Positions 45,751-57,231 are shown, numbered from the stretch's first letter. The stretch is DNA of 64,000 nucleotides from Zonotrichia leucophrys gambelii (GCF_028769735.1 NC_088178.1:2856001-2920000), one strand, 5' to 3'. Made by a program: numbers and translations. The notes: generated from the sequence alone by a model not told the origin.

Positions 45751-46960
45751 GGTCGCTGTCAACACTTCAGAGGCCAAGGGAAGGGGGAAGGACTCGAGGC
45801 TCTGGCTGATGGTGCTGCACACTGCATCCCTCACCCAGAGATGCACAAACCCCCCTTATTTGCCCTGATGCCATAGGATTAAACTTTGCTGGGAAATATA
45901 ACCCTGGATTTATTTTCTTCTCTGCTCTTCCTCTTTAGCAAAGGAAAAAAAATACCCAAAAAACCCCAGCTCCTCACATCATTCACGATGGGCCGTGATT
46001 CTGTGGATCTGCGAAAATCAATCTGAAGCTCACATCATCTGTGGCAGAGTGCTCCATAAATTCACTGAGTCCCTGGGGAGGGTGTGTGGGAGGCAGAGAG
46101 AGAGTCTGGCCTAGGCCTGGCTTTAAAAAATAACCCATCCTTGTCCCTGATCCCTCTGCCTTGCACGCCAAGCATCACTGGCACCTCTGCTGAGGTCTGG
46201 AGCTGCCCGCTGGGGGTGTCACATCTGTGCCAGGGTCCCTGTGGTGGCGGCTCCATCCATGCACAGGGACACTGCAGGGACACCCAGGGACAGCCAGCTC
46301 AGCCCTGCAGTGCCTCTGAGCTGAGCACAGAGCGTGCTTTGGGGTGATTTGCAGCCAAAATGGTTTCCACCCACTCGCCCAGCCCTCCCAGCATCCCGCT
46401 GCCCCGTGCCAGGGACACCCTGCCGTGGGGACAGGGAGGCACCAGCTGGGGAAGGAGAGCAATCCATGCTGTTTTGGCATTGGTTTAGAAGCCAGAATTG
46501 TGTTGGTTTGGGGTTATTTTTAATTATCCACACAAAAATAGCAAAGTCAAATGAGCAGTGGGCTCCTTCCTGCTCAGTGGAGCTCCAGCAGGAGATGGGA
46601 TTGTGAGAGCAGACGAGCTCAGCCCTGCCTGTCCCCTTGCTGCATGTAAAGCAAAAGGTGACACAAAAGAGCTCCCAAAAACCTCCTGGGAGTCAGCTGG
46701 CTCTCCTGTGCATGGCTAGGGGTCAGTTTGCAGGGAATTCCGTGGGATTTTACCTGCTCCTCGTGGTGTCTGGCAAACACAGCCAGTGCAGATGCGCAGA
46801 GCTACACCCCTGAGCAAGGCAGATTGCTGCCAGGAGACAGAAATAAATGAGAAGAACAAAAAATAGAGGTGCTGAGCCAGGCCAGGCTGTTCCAGCCCTT
46901 GGGGGAGGATAATTCCTGTGGGGAACACAGGGAAAAGGAGCAGGGTTTGTATGGGATGGT
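45751..46960. other. Intergenic, nothing recognised
   Basis: No exon or transposon end was recognised. Confidence 0.45.
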
Positions 46961-46964
46961 TTGT

Positions 46965-47015
46965 CAGCTGGGTGCTCATCCATGGGGGGATGCTCATCCA
47001 TGGGGGGATGCTCAC
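46965..47015. repeat. 18-bp GATGCTCATCCATGGGGG minisatellite, left part
   Basis: Units GGTGCTCATCCATGGGG, GGATGCTCATCCATGGGG and GGATGCTCACCTGTGGG follow each other. The same motif resumes at 47850-47880 after an 835-bp interruption. Confidence 0.8.
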
Positions 47016-47849
47016 CTGTGGGAGTGAGAGGAATGGGGCATTTGTCTTTACAAACAAGCTCTGGGTCTGCTGGTAGGTAAAACCAGCACTGAGAGATAAA
47101 AGAAACAATGGGAAGGATTCCACTGTTTGATGAATGGAATGAGGGAGATTTGTCTTTACAAACAAGCTGTGGGCCGCTGATAAATAAAGTTAGATACAGA
47201 GAGGTGAAAGGAACAATGGGAAGAACCATAAATTCCATAGGAATTCCACTGGTTGACACAAGGAAAGGAAAAGGGCAGGTGTGCATTAGAAGGGGGGTCT
47301 TAGGTAGTAGGCATTTTGGGAAATCTGTACCTCTCAAGTAGCTCAGCCAATGGAGAAAGAGAGAGGGAAACTGGGATAAAAAGGAAGCTGAGTCCTCTGA
47401 AAATTTGAGAGACCGCATGGGAAATACCCGTGACCTCTCCCTTTTTTCCTATAAATGTACAGGACTCCTCTGTCTCCTTTTTGGACACACACCTCTGGTA
47501 TTGGTGGGTAGATGTAGGGGGACACAGTATGGGTAAATGAAGGTGGTATAGAAAGTAATCTCATCCCCTAAAGAGTGGCAGCTGGACCAATTACTAAAGA
47601 TTAGGAGCAGGCCTGATCTTAACAGGCCACACCTGTAGCCAATAAGAACAAGAGGCATTAGAGAATGGATTGGTGGGATCTGGAGTCAGATGGCTGCTGC
47701 AAGGACCAGGAACAGTCAGTGCTTAGAAGAGATGCCTGTGAGAAACATCAAGGAGGTGTGAAACTCCGGTGCTATGGACTCCTTGCACTATAACGATAAT
47801 AGTAAGACAACATTGATATATAAGACAACAGGTAGATGTTCCTGGCAGG
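47016..47849. mobile_element. Insertion of unclear class inside a minisatellite
   Basis: The interval interrupts the 18-bp minisatellite: GGGGATGCTCACCTGTGGG lies immediately on both sides (46997-47015 and 47850-47868). Inside is a two-copy 108-bp duplication starting TTTGTCTTTACAAACAAGCT (47041 and 47149). Beyond it is an element-like segment with 'ctgatcttaacaggccacacctgtagccaataagaac'. No coding region was recognised. An ERV LTR or a non-autonomous element is the likeliest explanation. Confidence 0.45.
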
Positions 47850-49376
47850 CATGAGGGGATGCTCACCTGTGGGGGATGCTCCTGGCACGGGGGAAGGCTG
47901 TCCCAAGGAACTGCCAGTGCTGTGGCAGCCCACGAGCCGGCAGCTCCACGTGGCTGCCGCTGTGAGTAAGCACCAGCCCCTCTTGAGAGCCCACGCACAT
48001 CCTTGGTGTGCTGGAAGTGCCACCAGAGGAAGGGAAGGGAAGGAGGCGGCTCTGATCCGAGATCCGAGCTATCAGCTGTGTCCCCCTGCCCTCCTCCTCC
48101 TTGAACCCATGGAATTGAAACACCTCGCTAGGATGGGGAAAAGGAGGAGAAAAGGGTTCATTCTCTCAAGTTCCTGCCCCTCTCCTCTTGTCCTTTGCTC
48201 TCCTAGGGGTTTGGGTTTGGCTGCAGCAGCCTCATGGCCAAGTGACCCTTGTTTTGCTGGAGGAGGGAGCAGATGTTTGACCAAAGGACCAGAGCCAGGC
48301 TTCCCTTGCAGAGATGCACAATTGCTGACATCCTGCCTGTAAAATAATCCAGGAATCCTTTAGAGAAGTGCCCGTGCCTGCGGAGCTACAGACACACCCC
48401 GAGCCATGGGCTCTCATTTGGCTGTGCAGGAGGGAAAGCAGGGCAGAGAAAGAGACAGAAAAATTCCAGCAGGATGAGGAATCCATCCTTCTTTTCCCAG
48501 GAGGAAGACCCAGCTTAGGGGGTGATGGTGTGCAGCTGTGCCATGGACTGTTCATGTCCCCCAGGCCATGCAGTAAGAGGGGCTGGGATTGCTCCCATGG
48601 GAGCCTGGGCTGGGACAGGGGCTTGGAAAGGTCCAGGAGCACTCCCAGAGCAGGATTTTGGGCTCTGGTGGCCCTGCCCCCAGTGGCTCCTCAAGGAGGA
48701 GCGGTCCCAGCACTTCTGGCAGCCGCATCTGTTTCTGGGGTACTTTTGTTCCCAATTTATCCCCTGTCTCCCGGAGCTATTATAAGCAGGTACAATCTGC
48801 ATCGCCATTGTTATTCAGATGATGTACAGATAATTTTAACCTTTCTGTTCCATTTGTCAAGGGGCTTTTTTTAGCCTCTGTGCCTGCCAGGCAGAGCTCT
48901 GGCTCTCCCACAGCCAAGGCCCCCCTTTTTGCAGCACCAGTTTCCCTTGTGAGGGGGAAGCTGTGCCTCTGCACTGCTCTGGGTGTCTTCTCCACGGCCC
49001 CAGATATTTTTAGGGGATTTGGGGAAATGTGCTGGAGGTGGTCATGCACTCAAGCAGCTGCATCCACCACTCATGCAAGGTGGGGTTTGTGCGATGTCCA
49101 TCGCACTCCAAAGGTTTTCAGAGCTTTTGGAACAGCTTATACTTAAAACAGCACTTTGAGGAATGTTAATGCAGCACTTCTGGCCCACTCAGGAGTTCAT
49201 CCTCTCCTCAAACTGTTTCCAACAGTGCTGCAAAGGCCTCAGAGCTGAAGGTGGCATCACCACCCTGCAGAGCCTTCCCCACAGTCAGGACTGCAGATCA
49301 CTTTTTTGGCTATAAAATGGGAACTCACTTCCCAGCCTGGAAAAACTGCTGGGCTGTCACTGCATTCATCGCCTCG

Positions 49377-49641
49377 GGAAGTGCTCTCAAAGCTGGGCCA
49401 TCTCCTGGAACTCCACACTTCCCACTGAAAAAACTTCTTATCACTTCATGAGCCAGAGAAGTGAAAAGCAGATCTGTCAGCGTTTGGGAAATAAAGGGAA
49501 ATTCACCCAAAGTGAAGGGCAGGATAAAAGCAGTCCCTACTACAGGTCATGTGGGCTTGGTCCTTGGTGTTGTGAGACACACAGGGTGTCCAGAGGAGGT
49601 GACTGCCTTCATCCTCCCCTGAGCTCTTCTTGGCACAGTAC
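49377..49641. repeat. Copy 1 of a dispersed ~265-bp duplication
   Basis: From GGAAGTGCTCTCAAAGCTGG to TTCTTGGCACAGTAC this segment is almost identical to 54493-54774. The differences are a few substitutions, a 1-bp indel and an 18-bp block (GAAGCTCAGCTCAGGGGG) present only in the other copy. It lies downstream of the putative CACNA1E 3' end. Confidence 0.88.
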
Positions 49642-50286
49642 AGGGAAAGAAGGAGAGTGTTCTTGAGAAGCCACAAACCATCCCTGTCACCCCAGCTCAG
49701 CCTGGAGGCTGCCACAGGCTGCTGCCTCACCTCTGGCTGCCGGAGAGCTTTTCATGCTTTAACAAAAAAGGAAGATGTGACTTCAGCATCTTTGCTTGAC
49801 AACTCACCCACAAGCTTTGGAGCAGGCAACAGCATCTGCAGCCTCCTGGCACCTCTGGAGTGCAGGCATGGAGGGGTGGCCAAGCTCTTTGGATGCCCCC
49901 AAGGCACAGGGGGGCATCCAAAGTGGCACCATTCCTGCAGTGACACCATGTCACCGATGTCACCGTGACGCCCTTGGCTTCCCCTGGCCACTTTGCTGCA
50001 GTGCCACCACTTACAGCTCCTGGCCCTCCCAGCTCCCACAGAGCCCAGCACCTGGAAGCAGCCAGGTCTGAGCCCCAGCTAGCCCAGGACATCTCAAATA
50101 TCCTCCCTGCCCCTCTCCTCCAGAGCCCCCCACATGATGGCAGTGCCAGCACAGGCTGTGCGCCTCCCCCTCCCTGCCATGGGGACATTTTTGGGGGTCC
50201 ATGACAATACCCAGAGTCCCCACAGCCCTCCTAGCACATGGGAGTGCAAATGAAACCAAGCCTGCAGCGCTTCTTTACAACAAGGT

Positions 50287-50292
50287 TTTATT
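50287..50292 (-). terminator. CACNA1E: Candidate CACNA1E poly(A) signal
   Basis: TTTATT on the plus strand is AATAAA on the minus strand. It lies 3.5 kb after the stop codon, before a TTGTTG-containing stretch on the transcribed strand. It is the most convincing signal seen, but position and motif are the only support. Confidence 0.45.
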
Positions 50293-53200
50293 TTTCTTTC
50301 CTTTTGACAAAAAACATTGAGGAGTTGTACATTGTTGGTGGTCAGCTCGGTTCCCCGTTCGGGTCCCAACGAGCAGCTTTATGTTACAACATCCCACCCC
50401 AGAGCCTGGGGGATGAAGGCAGAGCATCTCCCACCCTCCCCAGGAGAGACACCAGCCCCACGCCTGGGGGGACAGGAGGATGGCACAGCTGGGCTCTGTG
50501 TGCCAGGGCTGCCACCCCTCCTCACACAGCCCCCCCAGGAGATGTGCAGGGTTTCCAATCCAGTCCCAGCGCCCAACTGGGAACCAGCTGCGCGCCCCTG
50601 GTGAACTCCTGCCTGCCCAGGGCATGTCCTGTGCAGGCAGAGATTGAAATCCATCCCTCCGTGCCCCTCCTGCCTCCGAGTGGCACAGTCCTGGTGTCCG
50701 GGAGGCTGCGGAAATGTCCCGAATTCCACAGAGGAGAGGTTGCACAGCAGCCAAACCCAGTCCAGCGCCTTGAAAAGCAAGGCAGGGGCTGCAGTGGTGC
50801 CTCGGGGCCCGTTCGGTTCCCCCCTCGGCTCTCCCGTGGTTCTCCCGGGGGGTGTTTTTGGTTTCAGAGACGCGCTGTGGAGGTGCCACCGTGTTCCCGG
50901 CCTGTCCCCAGCGCTGCGGCTGCTCCGGGAGAGGCAGAACGGGGCGGTTTCGGGGCCTTTTGGGCGAAAAGGGGCTGTGTTGTGTCGCGCACAGTTTCTG
51001 TACGTTAGTTGAACGCAGGGCTGACATGCCAAAGAGCTGTGTTTCGGGCGGTGGCTGTGCCCCATCCTGTGCCACCAGCACCGCTGGCTGGCCCAATGTC
51101 CGGGGCTGGGGGAAAGAAAAGCGCCCAAAAAGCTGGAAATCCGCATGGAAGGTGCCCCCGCTCGGAGAGCATCGCTGCCTCCCTCCCACCCGCCAGGCAC
51201 AGACACAAAAAGCCGCCTCCTCCTACCCTCCCTCCCCTCCGCGGGCTCTTACTCAGAGCCCGGCGCATTGTCAGACACCTTTCCGCATTTAGAAGGAGAC
51301 GATACCGACACCTATATTTAGAGCAGGTACGGCATCGCCTTCCCCTGCCCCCGGCCAGACCCGGCTCTCCCAAATCCCAGAGCTCCGCAGGCTTCGGGGT
51401 GAAGCCACGAACGGCTCATGGATGGGTGGAAGGAACCAGGAGGTGCCCGTGTCCCCAGCCACCAAGGGACCTTCCCCAGGGCTGCACGGGACAGGGTTTG
51501 TCCCATGGAGACAGAGGGGGATATGCAGGATCTGAGCCTGTGGAGTTTTTGGATCCCCGGGCAGGTTTGGGAAGCAGCAGAGGGGTCCCCCAGCATCAGG
51601 GACCGCTGGAGGCAGGAGGAGCTTTGGGCCCTCTAAAAGGGGCACAGGGGGCACTTTGGCCATGGGAAAGGGGGGGTTTGGTCCATGCACAAGCCCTGGA
51701 GCTGGAAGCCTTCAGAGCCACTGGGATTTGCTTCTCACAAAGCAGAGCTCCCCCTCAGGGAGCTCACAAAGCGGTCAGGGCATGGTGTGCACATGCAGGA
51801 GCAGGGCACTTGGTGCATCTTCCCATCAGGAGAAGGCAATGAGCTACCCAGGACCGAAGCAAAGCCAGGCCAGAGCTGCTGCTCAGCTGGAGAACAGCCC
51901 CAGAGAGCCAGAGCACAACAACCTGCAGCAAAGCAAAGCCGTGGGCAGGAGGAAGGGCAGGGTGAGGCTGTGCTGCCTTCACCTGCCCATCCCCAGGTCC
52001 CATTGCCACCCAGGGCCACCACACCTGGCCCAAACACACCGAGCATCCTCCAGCCCTCAGGACAAACCCTTCCCTGAGGCTCCAAAGGCACAGCGCCCTC
52101 CAGCTCCCCAGACCACGCTGGGGCTGACACCAGACACAGCTCACAGCAGAAACACAGCACTGCTCACCAGGGTGAGCCACCCATCAGCACGGGCCACCAG
52201 TAGCACTCCCTGGGCACAGCACTGCACCCACTGCATGGATCCTTGAGAGCTGACAGCTCTTAATTAGCAGGTTAATTAATGACTGGAGCTGGAGGGTGGC
52301 CCTGTTCTGCACTGTCAGTGGTTGCAGGAGGGTTGAGCCTCCCTGCTCAGGACAATGCTCCTTCCCAAAGTCTCCTCCTGCTCCCACACCGGGGCCATGG
52401 GGTTTGCACAGCCAGCCCCCCACGGCAGCCCCCGGAGAGGGCACAGGCCATGGCTGCAGGGGAAACTGAGGCAGGGCTGGTGCCAAACCCCAATGCCTGT
52501 GCCCGGAGAAAAGATCTTAAAGGTACATCATGCACTCACAACATCTTCACTCCCCTGCACACATGGATTTCTTCTTTTCCTGGGAAAACAAGCAAAGAGG
52601 CCTCTGAGAGAGAGGTTTGCCATCACCCCGTTGGCACTGCCTTCTCCCTGGGACAGCTCTGTCCTCATCCCTTGGGCATCCCCCTCCTGCAGGCTGCCCG
52701 AGTAGCCCTCGCCACAGCCATCTCTGAGAGAGAAAATGCAATTCCCAGCGCTGGAAATACCTGGGAGAGGGAGCAAGGTGACATTCCCAATGCTCTGTAC
52801 AGCAGCCCCCCGGGGAGGCTCAGTCCTGCCCCCACCAAAGCAGGCAGCAGGAGCCCCAAGGGGCTGGCCAGCATTGTCAGGTGATTAAAACAAATCATTG
52901 TATGTGTATATCTTTATATATACAGCATATAAATATATATACACACACACACCCCGTTATATACACACACAGGCACACCTAGAGTTCTCCGTATATAAAT
53001 AAATATATGTCGGTGGGACACAGGGTACATCCGGCAGCACTGAGCCCCCCACCCCCAGTACAAACCAGTTCTGCCCCCTCTGGCAGCCACAGCTGCTCTG
53101 CTCTGTCTGGGTGCATCCCAACCCTTCATCCCTGCCCGCACGGTCGCATCCTGCCCCTTTTCCAGGCAGGATGAGACCCTCGGGAGGGAAGTGCAAAGCC

Positions 53201-53469
53201 ACAGCAGCACAAGCCCAAGCGACAGAGCAAAGGGGGTGGGTCCCTTGCATCCCTTTGCTGGGACTCTCCGGCCATAGGGAGCAGAAAATCCCTCGGGATG
53301 AGCTTTCCCGGGGATCCCCTCGGGGCAGGGAGCGGGGCTGCGGCCGGGGAGGGCTCTCCCTTGTCCCCCAGCACGCCAACCCGGCCGGGCCGCTCTGCTG
53401 CCCATCAAATGCTTCTCTGTGCAGAAAAAAAAAGTGATAATAATAACCGAAACTCAACAGATTTTAATT

Positions 53470-53660
53470 TTTTTTTTTTTTTGCACAAAGACTTTTTTTC
53501 CCCCTTTCTTTTCTTTTTCATTGTGGTTTGGTTTTTTTCTCTCCTTTCCGGTCGGTTTGGGGTAGGGGCTTTTTTTTGTTTGGTTGGTTGTTTTGTTTTG
53601 TTTTGCTTTGCTTTGTTTTGTTTTTTTCGTTTTTCCCCCTGCGTTTGGTTTTGGTTTTTC
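53470..53660. repeat. T-rich low-complexity tract (TTTTG/TTTGC units)
   Basis: Runs of T with TTTTG and CTTTG units for about 190 bp. In the CACNA1E transcript this would be A-rich. Confidence 0.9.
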
Positions 53661-53782
53661 AGTTTCATTCCCAGGCGCGGCGAAGAGCATGCATCGGAGA
53701 AGGGCAGGGCGGGATGGACGGGGGGCAGCCGAGGCGAGGTCAGGGCGCGGGTTTGAGGCTCGGGGGGACAGAGGGGCAGCTT

Positions 53783-54322
53783 CTAGCACTTGTCATCTTC
53801 CTCGGTGTCGCTGAGCACGTCGATGCTGGCCCCGCACATGACGCCTTGCGCCGCGCCTCGCCGCCGCCGCCGGTAGTGCCCGTTGGGCATCTGCCAGCCG
53901 TGCCGCAGCGGCGGCGCCGAGCCGATGGTGTTGGAGCGGCCCAGGCTGGTGGCCACGGCCGCCTCGAAGGTGAGCGTCTCCTCCTCACCGCAGTCTGAGG
54001 CGTGCGAGTCGTCGTGCAGCGCCAGGTAGGGCTCCGAGATGTAGCGCTGCGGCGTGGACTGCCGGCTCTGCTTGCCCGCCGGAGAGCTGGAAGGTTCCGC
54101 CGGGCCGGCCGCGCTGGGATCCAGGCTGGAGGAGAGCAGCGGAGAGCCGCCCTCGCTCTCGTCGGCCGGCGGAGAGGTGTCCCCGGCGTGCCGCAGCATG
54201 GAGGCGTAGGACAGCAGGGGACGCGGCTTGGGGGGCACCGGCGGCAGCTGGCGGCGGCCTCGCCGGGGAGTGCTGGTGTCCGAGATGGAGGGGATGGAGC
54301 TTTCGCTCAGGGAGCCCATGCC
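53783..54322 (-). CDS. CACNA1E: CACNA1E terminal coding exon (distal C-terminal tail)
   Basis: This exon encodes the last 179 residues of Cav2.3 and the stop codon TAG. It opens after TTGCAG with [19 protein letters not shown]. It then has a proline-rich PPVPPKPRP segment (a potential SH3 ligand), a Ser/Pro-rich variable stretch, the strongly conserved [19 protein letters not shown] block, the [20 protein letters not shown] block, a five-arginine run and the end SDTEEDDKC. The DDKC ending separates it from Cav2.1 and Cav2.2, whose tails end in DDWC and DHWC. The exon joins in frame (phase 0) to the exon at 56954-57144. The middle serine-rich part diverges most from the mammalian protein. Confidence 0.96.
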   Translation of the reverse strand, partial: GMGSLSESSIPSISDTSTPRRGRRQLPPVPPKPRPLLSYASMLRHAGDTSPPADESEGGSPLLSSSLDPSAAGPAEPSSSPAGKQSRQSTPQRYISEPYLALHDDSHASDCGEEETLTFEAAVATSLGRSNTIGSAPPLRHGWQMPNGHYRRRRRGAAQGVMCGASIDVLSDTEEDDKC

Positions 54323-54354
54323 CTGCAAGGCACCGGGACACCGTGGGCAATGCA

Positions 54355-54492
54355 GGCAGCGCCACACACCAAACCACACCAACGATCACCACACCAAACC
54401 ACACCACACCAAACCACACCACACATCACCAAACCACACTACACCACACCAAACCACAGCACATCACACCAACCCACACCACACCACGCTCA
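54355..54492. repeat. (ACCACACCAA)n microsatellite in the last CACNA1E intron, left part
   Basis: About 135 bp of CCACACCAAA/CCACACCACA units. The tract is interrupted by the duplicated segment 54493-54774 and briefly resumes at 54774-54805. Its reverse complement (GGTGTGGTTTGGTGTGG) appears at 55432-55490. Confidence 0.9.
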
Positions 54493-54774
54493 GGAAGTGC
54501 TCTCGAAGCTGGGCCATCTCCTGGAACTCCACACTTCCCACTGAAAAAACTTCTTATCACTTCATGAGCCAGAGAAGTGAAAACAGATCTGTCAGCGTTT
54601 GGGAAATAAAGGGAAATTCGCCCAAAGTGAAGGGCAGGATAAAAGCAGTCCCTACTACAGGTCATGTGGGCTTGGTCCTTGGTGTTGTGAGACACACAGG
54701 GTGAAGCTCAGCTCAGGGGGGTCCAGAGAAGATGACTGCCTTCATCCTCCCCTGAGCTCTTCTTGGCACAGTAC
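54493..54774. repeat. Copy 2 of the dispersed duplication, inserted in a microsatellite
   Basis: Almost identical to 49377-49641 in the same orientation, with an 18-bp block not present in copy 1. CCACACC repeats abut both ends, so the segment was placed into the microsatellite. It has no visible transposon termini. Confidence 0.88.
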
Positions 54775-55039
54775 CACCACACCAAACCACACACCACACT
54801 ACACTGGACTATTCTGGCTACCACTATTGTGCTGGAGTGGAGTAGGGTAGATACAGGGGTTGGTCCTTCTAGAGCAGCTGGGAGTCATGGGTAGAGGCCG
54901 AATTGGGCGGATTTTGCGGTTGTGGCCAGAATGAGACCTAGTAGGGGTAGTGTAGGAGTTTGGGAAGGAGTGGAAAGTTGTTGGATTTCTCAGATGTTTG
55001 TGGTGGAAGCCAGTCCAGACCACACCAAACTACACTGCA

Positions 55040-55425
55040 TGTGACGGTGTTCACAAAGGTCCGAGGAAGACGGAAGAGACGAGGATCTGACTCCACTTTC
55101 AGAAGGCTGATTTATTATTTTATGATATATATTATATTAAAACTGTACTAAAAGAATAGAAGAAAGGATTTCATCAGAAAGCTAGCTAAGAATAGAATCA
55201 GAAGGAATGAAAACAAAGGTTTGTGGCTCAGACTCTTTGTCCAATCCAGCTCACTGTGATTGGCCATTAATTACAAACAACCGCATGAGACCAATCACAG
55301 ATCCACCTGTTGCATTCCACAGCAGCAGATAATCTTTGTTTACATTTTGTTCCTGAGGCCTCTCAGCTTCTCAAGAGGAAAAATCCTAAAGAAAGGATTT
55401 TTCATAAAAAAATATGTCCGTGACA
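55040..55425 (+). mobile_element. Solo LTR, plus orientation, in the last CACNA1E intron
   Basis: Runs from TGTGACGGTGTTCACAAAGG to ATGTCCGTGACA, so the ends are short near-inverted repeats (TGTGACGG/CCGTGACA). It contains CAGAAGGCTGATTTATTATTTTATGA, 'gtgattggccattaattacaaacaaccgcatgagaccaatcacag' and 'gcattccacagcagcagataatc'. No target duplication could be confirmed. Confidence 0.85.
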
Positions 55426-55483
55426 TGAGAAGGGTGTAGTGCAGTGTGGTGTGGTTTGGTGTGGTGTAGTGTGGTGTGCGGTT
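55426..55483. repeat. GGTGTGGTTTGGTGTGG microsatellite between opposed LTRs
   Basis: Reverse-complement version of the CCACACCAAA repeat found left of the LTR at 55040. It is the spacer of an inverted LTR pair. Confidence 0.85.
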
Positions 55484-55875
55484 GGCACAGACATCTTTTA
55501 TGAAAAATCCTCTTGTTAGGATCTTTTCTTCTTAGAAGCTGAAAGGCCTCAGTAACGAAATGTAAACAATAATTATCTGCTGCTGTGGAATGCAACACGT
55601 GCATCTGTGATTGGTCTCATGCGGTTGTTTTTAATTAATGGCCAGTCACAGTCTGACTGTCTCAAAATCAGTCACAAGATTTTATTATAATTTCTTTCCT
55701 TTCTGTTCTTTGCTAGCCTTCTGATGAAATCCTTTCTTCTATTCTTTTAGTATAGTTTTAATATAAAATTTTCTTTTAATATAATATATATCATAAAACA
55801 ATAATACAGCCTTCTGAAACATGGAGTAAAGATTCTCATCTCTTCTCTGGTCCTGAGACTCCTGAGAACACCACC
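55484..55875 (-). mobile_element. Solo LTR, minus orientation, same family
   Basis: Reverse complement of the same LTR type: GCACAGACATCTTTTATGAAAAATCC at its low-coordinate end and CAGGAGTCTCAGG-like sequence leading to TGTGGTGGTGTT at the other. It shares 'catgcggttgtttttaattaatggcc' and 'ataattatctgctgctgtggaatgcaac' with its neighbour. It is clearly diverged from the copy at 55040 and carries an AT-rich expansion near 55760. Confidence 0.85.
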
Positions 55876-55894
55876 ACACTCTCCCCACATCGTG

Positions 55895-56268
55895 AGCTTT
55901 TTTGCCTTTATTTTGTGAAAAATCCCTTCACCGGGATTTCTTCTCCTGGCAAAGATGAGAAGCCTCAGCTTCTCCATGTTTTGCTGCTTTGGAATGTGGT
56001 TTGGAGAATTCTTTACTCAGTCTGTGAATTGTTTTAACTTAATGACCAATCCCAGTCCATCTGTGTCAGACTCTGGTCTGTCATGGGTTTTTACTATGCA
56101 TTCTTGTTTTAGCCTTCTGATGCATCTTTTCTCTTTCTTTAGTATAGTTTTAGGTTATAATTTCTTTTAATATAATATAATAATATAATAAACCAGCTTT
56201 CTTAGAATATGGCTTCAGACTCATCTCTCACCTTGTCCTGGGGACCTCAACACCACAACACCCATGGA
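55895..56268 (-). mobile_element. Third LTR of the cluster, older, minus orientation
   Basis: Reverse complement runs from TGTTGTGGTGTTGAGGTCCCC to about 'ggatttttcacaaaataaagg'. It shares the family skeleton but is more diverged than the two preceding copies. Confidence 0.8.
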
Positions 56269-56394
56269 AGCTGCCTCTGTCTTGAGAGGGCCATTCTGCC
56301 CCATCCCTGCCCCACGAGCTCATCATGGTCTTCCTCACTAAGAGAAGCACACGGGCAGGCACTGATGTCCTTGGTGACCAGTGTCAGGACACAA

Positions 56395-56640
56395 GGGAAC
56401 AGCATGAAGCTGTGCCAGGGGAGGTTTAGGTTGGATATTTGGAAAAAGTGCTTCACCCAGAGGGTGGTCAGGCATTGGAAAAGGCTCCCCAAGGAAGTGG
56501 TCACAGCACCAGGACTGACAGAGCTCAAAACGCTTTCAGACAATGCTCTTGGGCGCATGGTGGGATTCTGAGCTGGACTCGATGACCCTCGTGCTCTGTT
56601 CCAGTTTAGGATACTCTATGATTCCATGCTCTTGGTGGTC
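56395..56640 (+). mobile_element. CR1 LINE 3' fragment
   Basis: Sense-strand CR1: 'ggtttaggttggatatttggaaaaagtgcttcacccagagggtggtcaggcattggaa' through 'ggactcgatgaccctcgtg...ctatgattccatg'. It ends in the characteristic ATTC(T/C)ATG-type terminus. Confidence 0.93.
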
Positions 56641-56953
56641 AATAGCAAAAAGCCCTCCCAAACATACCCTAGGAAGAGCTGACAGCTCGCCATGGGTGGC
56701 ATCTCCATGGGTGGCTTCAGGCTCACTCAAGCACTGGCACCTCCAAGCAGGTACACCTGACCTTGGCAGGGAGCAGATGCCATAGCAGCAAGAGGATCAG
56801 CATGGCATCCACCCCTGTCCCCAAATACTCTGCAGGGTGCTCAGGAGACACAGAGATGCCACCACCAGGAGATGAGACGATTCAGACCTCCCAGAACCGG
56901 GACTTATCTTCCCATTTTTCCTTTACGCTTAGGAAGGGATCCCTGTCACCCAC

Positions 56954-57144
56954 CTGCCTGCTGGGTGTCTGTGACCTGCCCTCGCTGGGTGACCGTGACT
57001 CGCGCCGCCGCTCTGGTGACTCCTCCTGTGCCTGGGGACTCCTCTCCTCGGAGTTGCAGCGGGAGATGTCCGGGGACAGCAGGTGCTTGCGCTCTTTGGA
57101 CCGGCCCCGCTCCCTGCCCGAGCGGTGCCCCTCGGACCGGTGGC
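56954..57144 (-). CDS. CACNA1E: CACNA1E penultimate coding exon (Arg/Ser-rich tail segment)
   Basis: Acceptor CCTGCAG|GC and donor GGCAG|GTGGGT. It is entered in phase 1 and leaves in phase 0, giving 64 residues. It encodes a basic, phosphorylation-prone segment: [20 protein letters not shown], then a Glu/Arg-rich ESPERRRE stretch and [14 protein letters not shown]. The [16 protein letters not shown] block is a recognised Cav2.3 tail signature. The exon lies only 87 bp from the preceding one. Confidence 0.95.
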
Positions 57145-57231
57145 CTGCAGGACACACACATCAGCCTTCAGCACCACCCCTCTGCAGCAGCTCAGCTCTG
57201 GAGGGGTTTTTGGGGATGTTTTTGGGCTCAC

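Larger units (their letters stand above)
50270..53782 (-). other. CACNA1E: Putative CACNA1E 3'UTR
   Basis: Sequence between the stop codon and the candidate poly(A) signal. It holds a T-rich (A-rich in the RNA) tract at 53470-53660, CA and TA tracts at 52920-53010, and a CpG-rich block at about 50780-51400. Long open frames on both strands around 50.2-51.8 kb lack family signatures and are read as GC-composition artefacts. A long 3'UTR is plausible for a neuronal channel gene. The extent is inferred. Confidence 0.45.

Noticed and set aside
50238..51842. Open frames of 256-304 codons on both strands
   Set aside because: CpG-rich putative 3'UTR sequence with overlapping frames on both strands, no domain, no splice logic and no start context.
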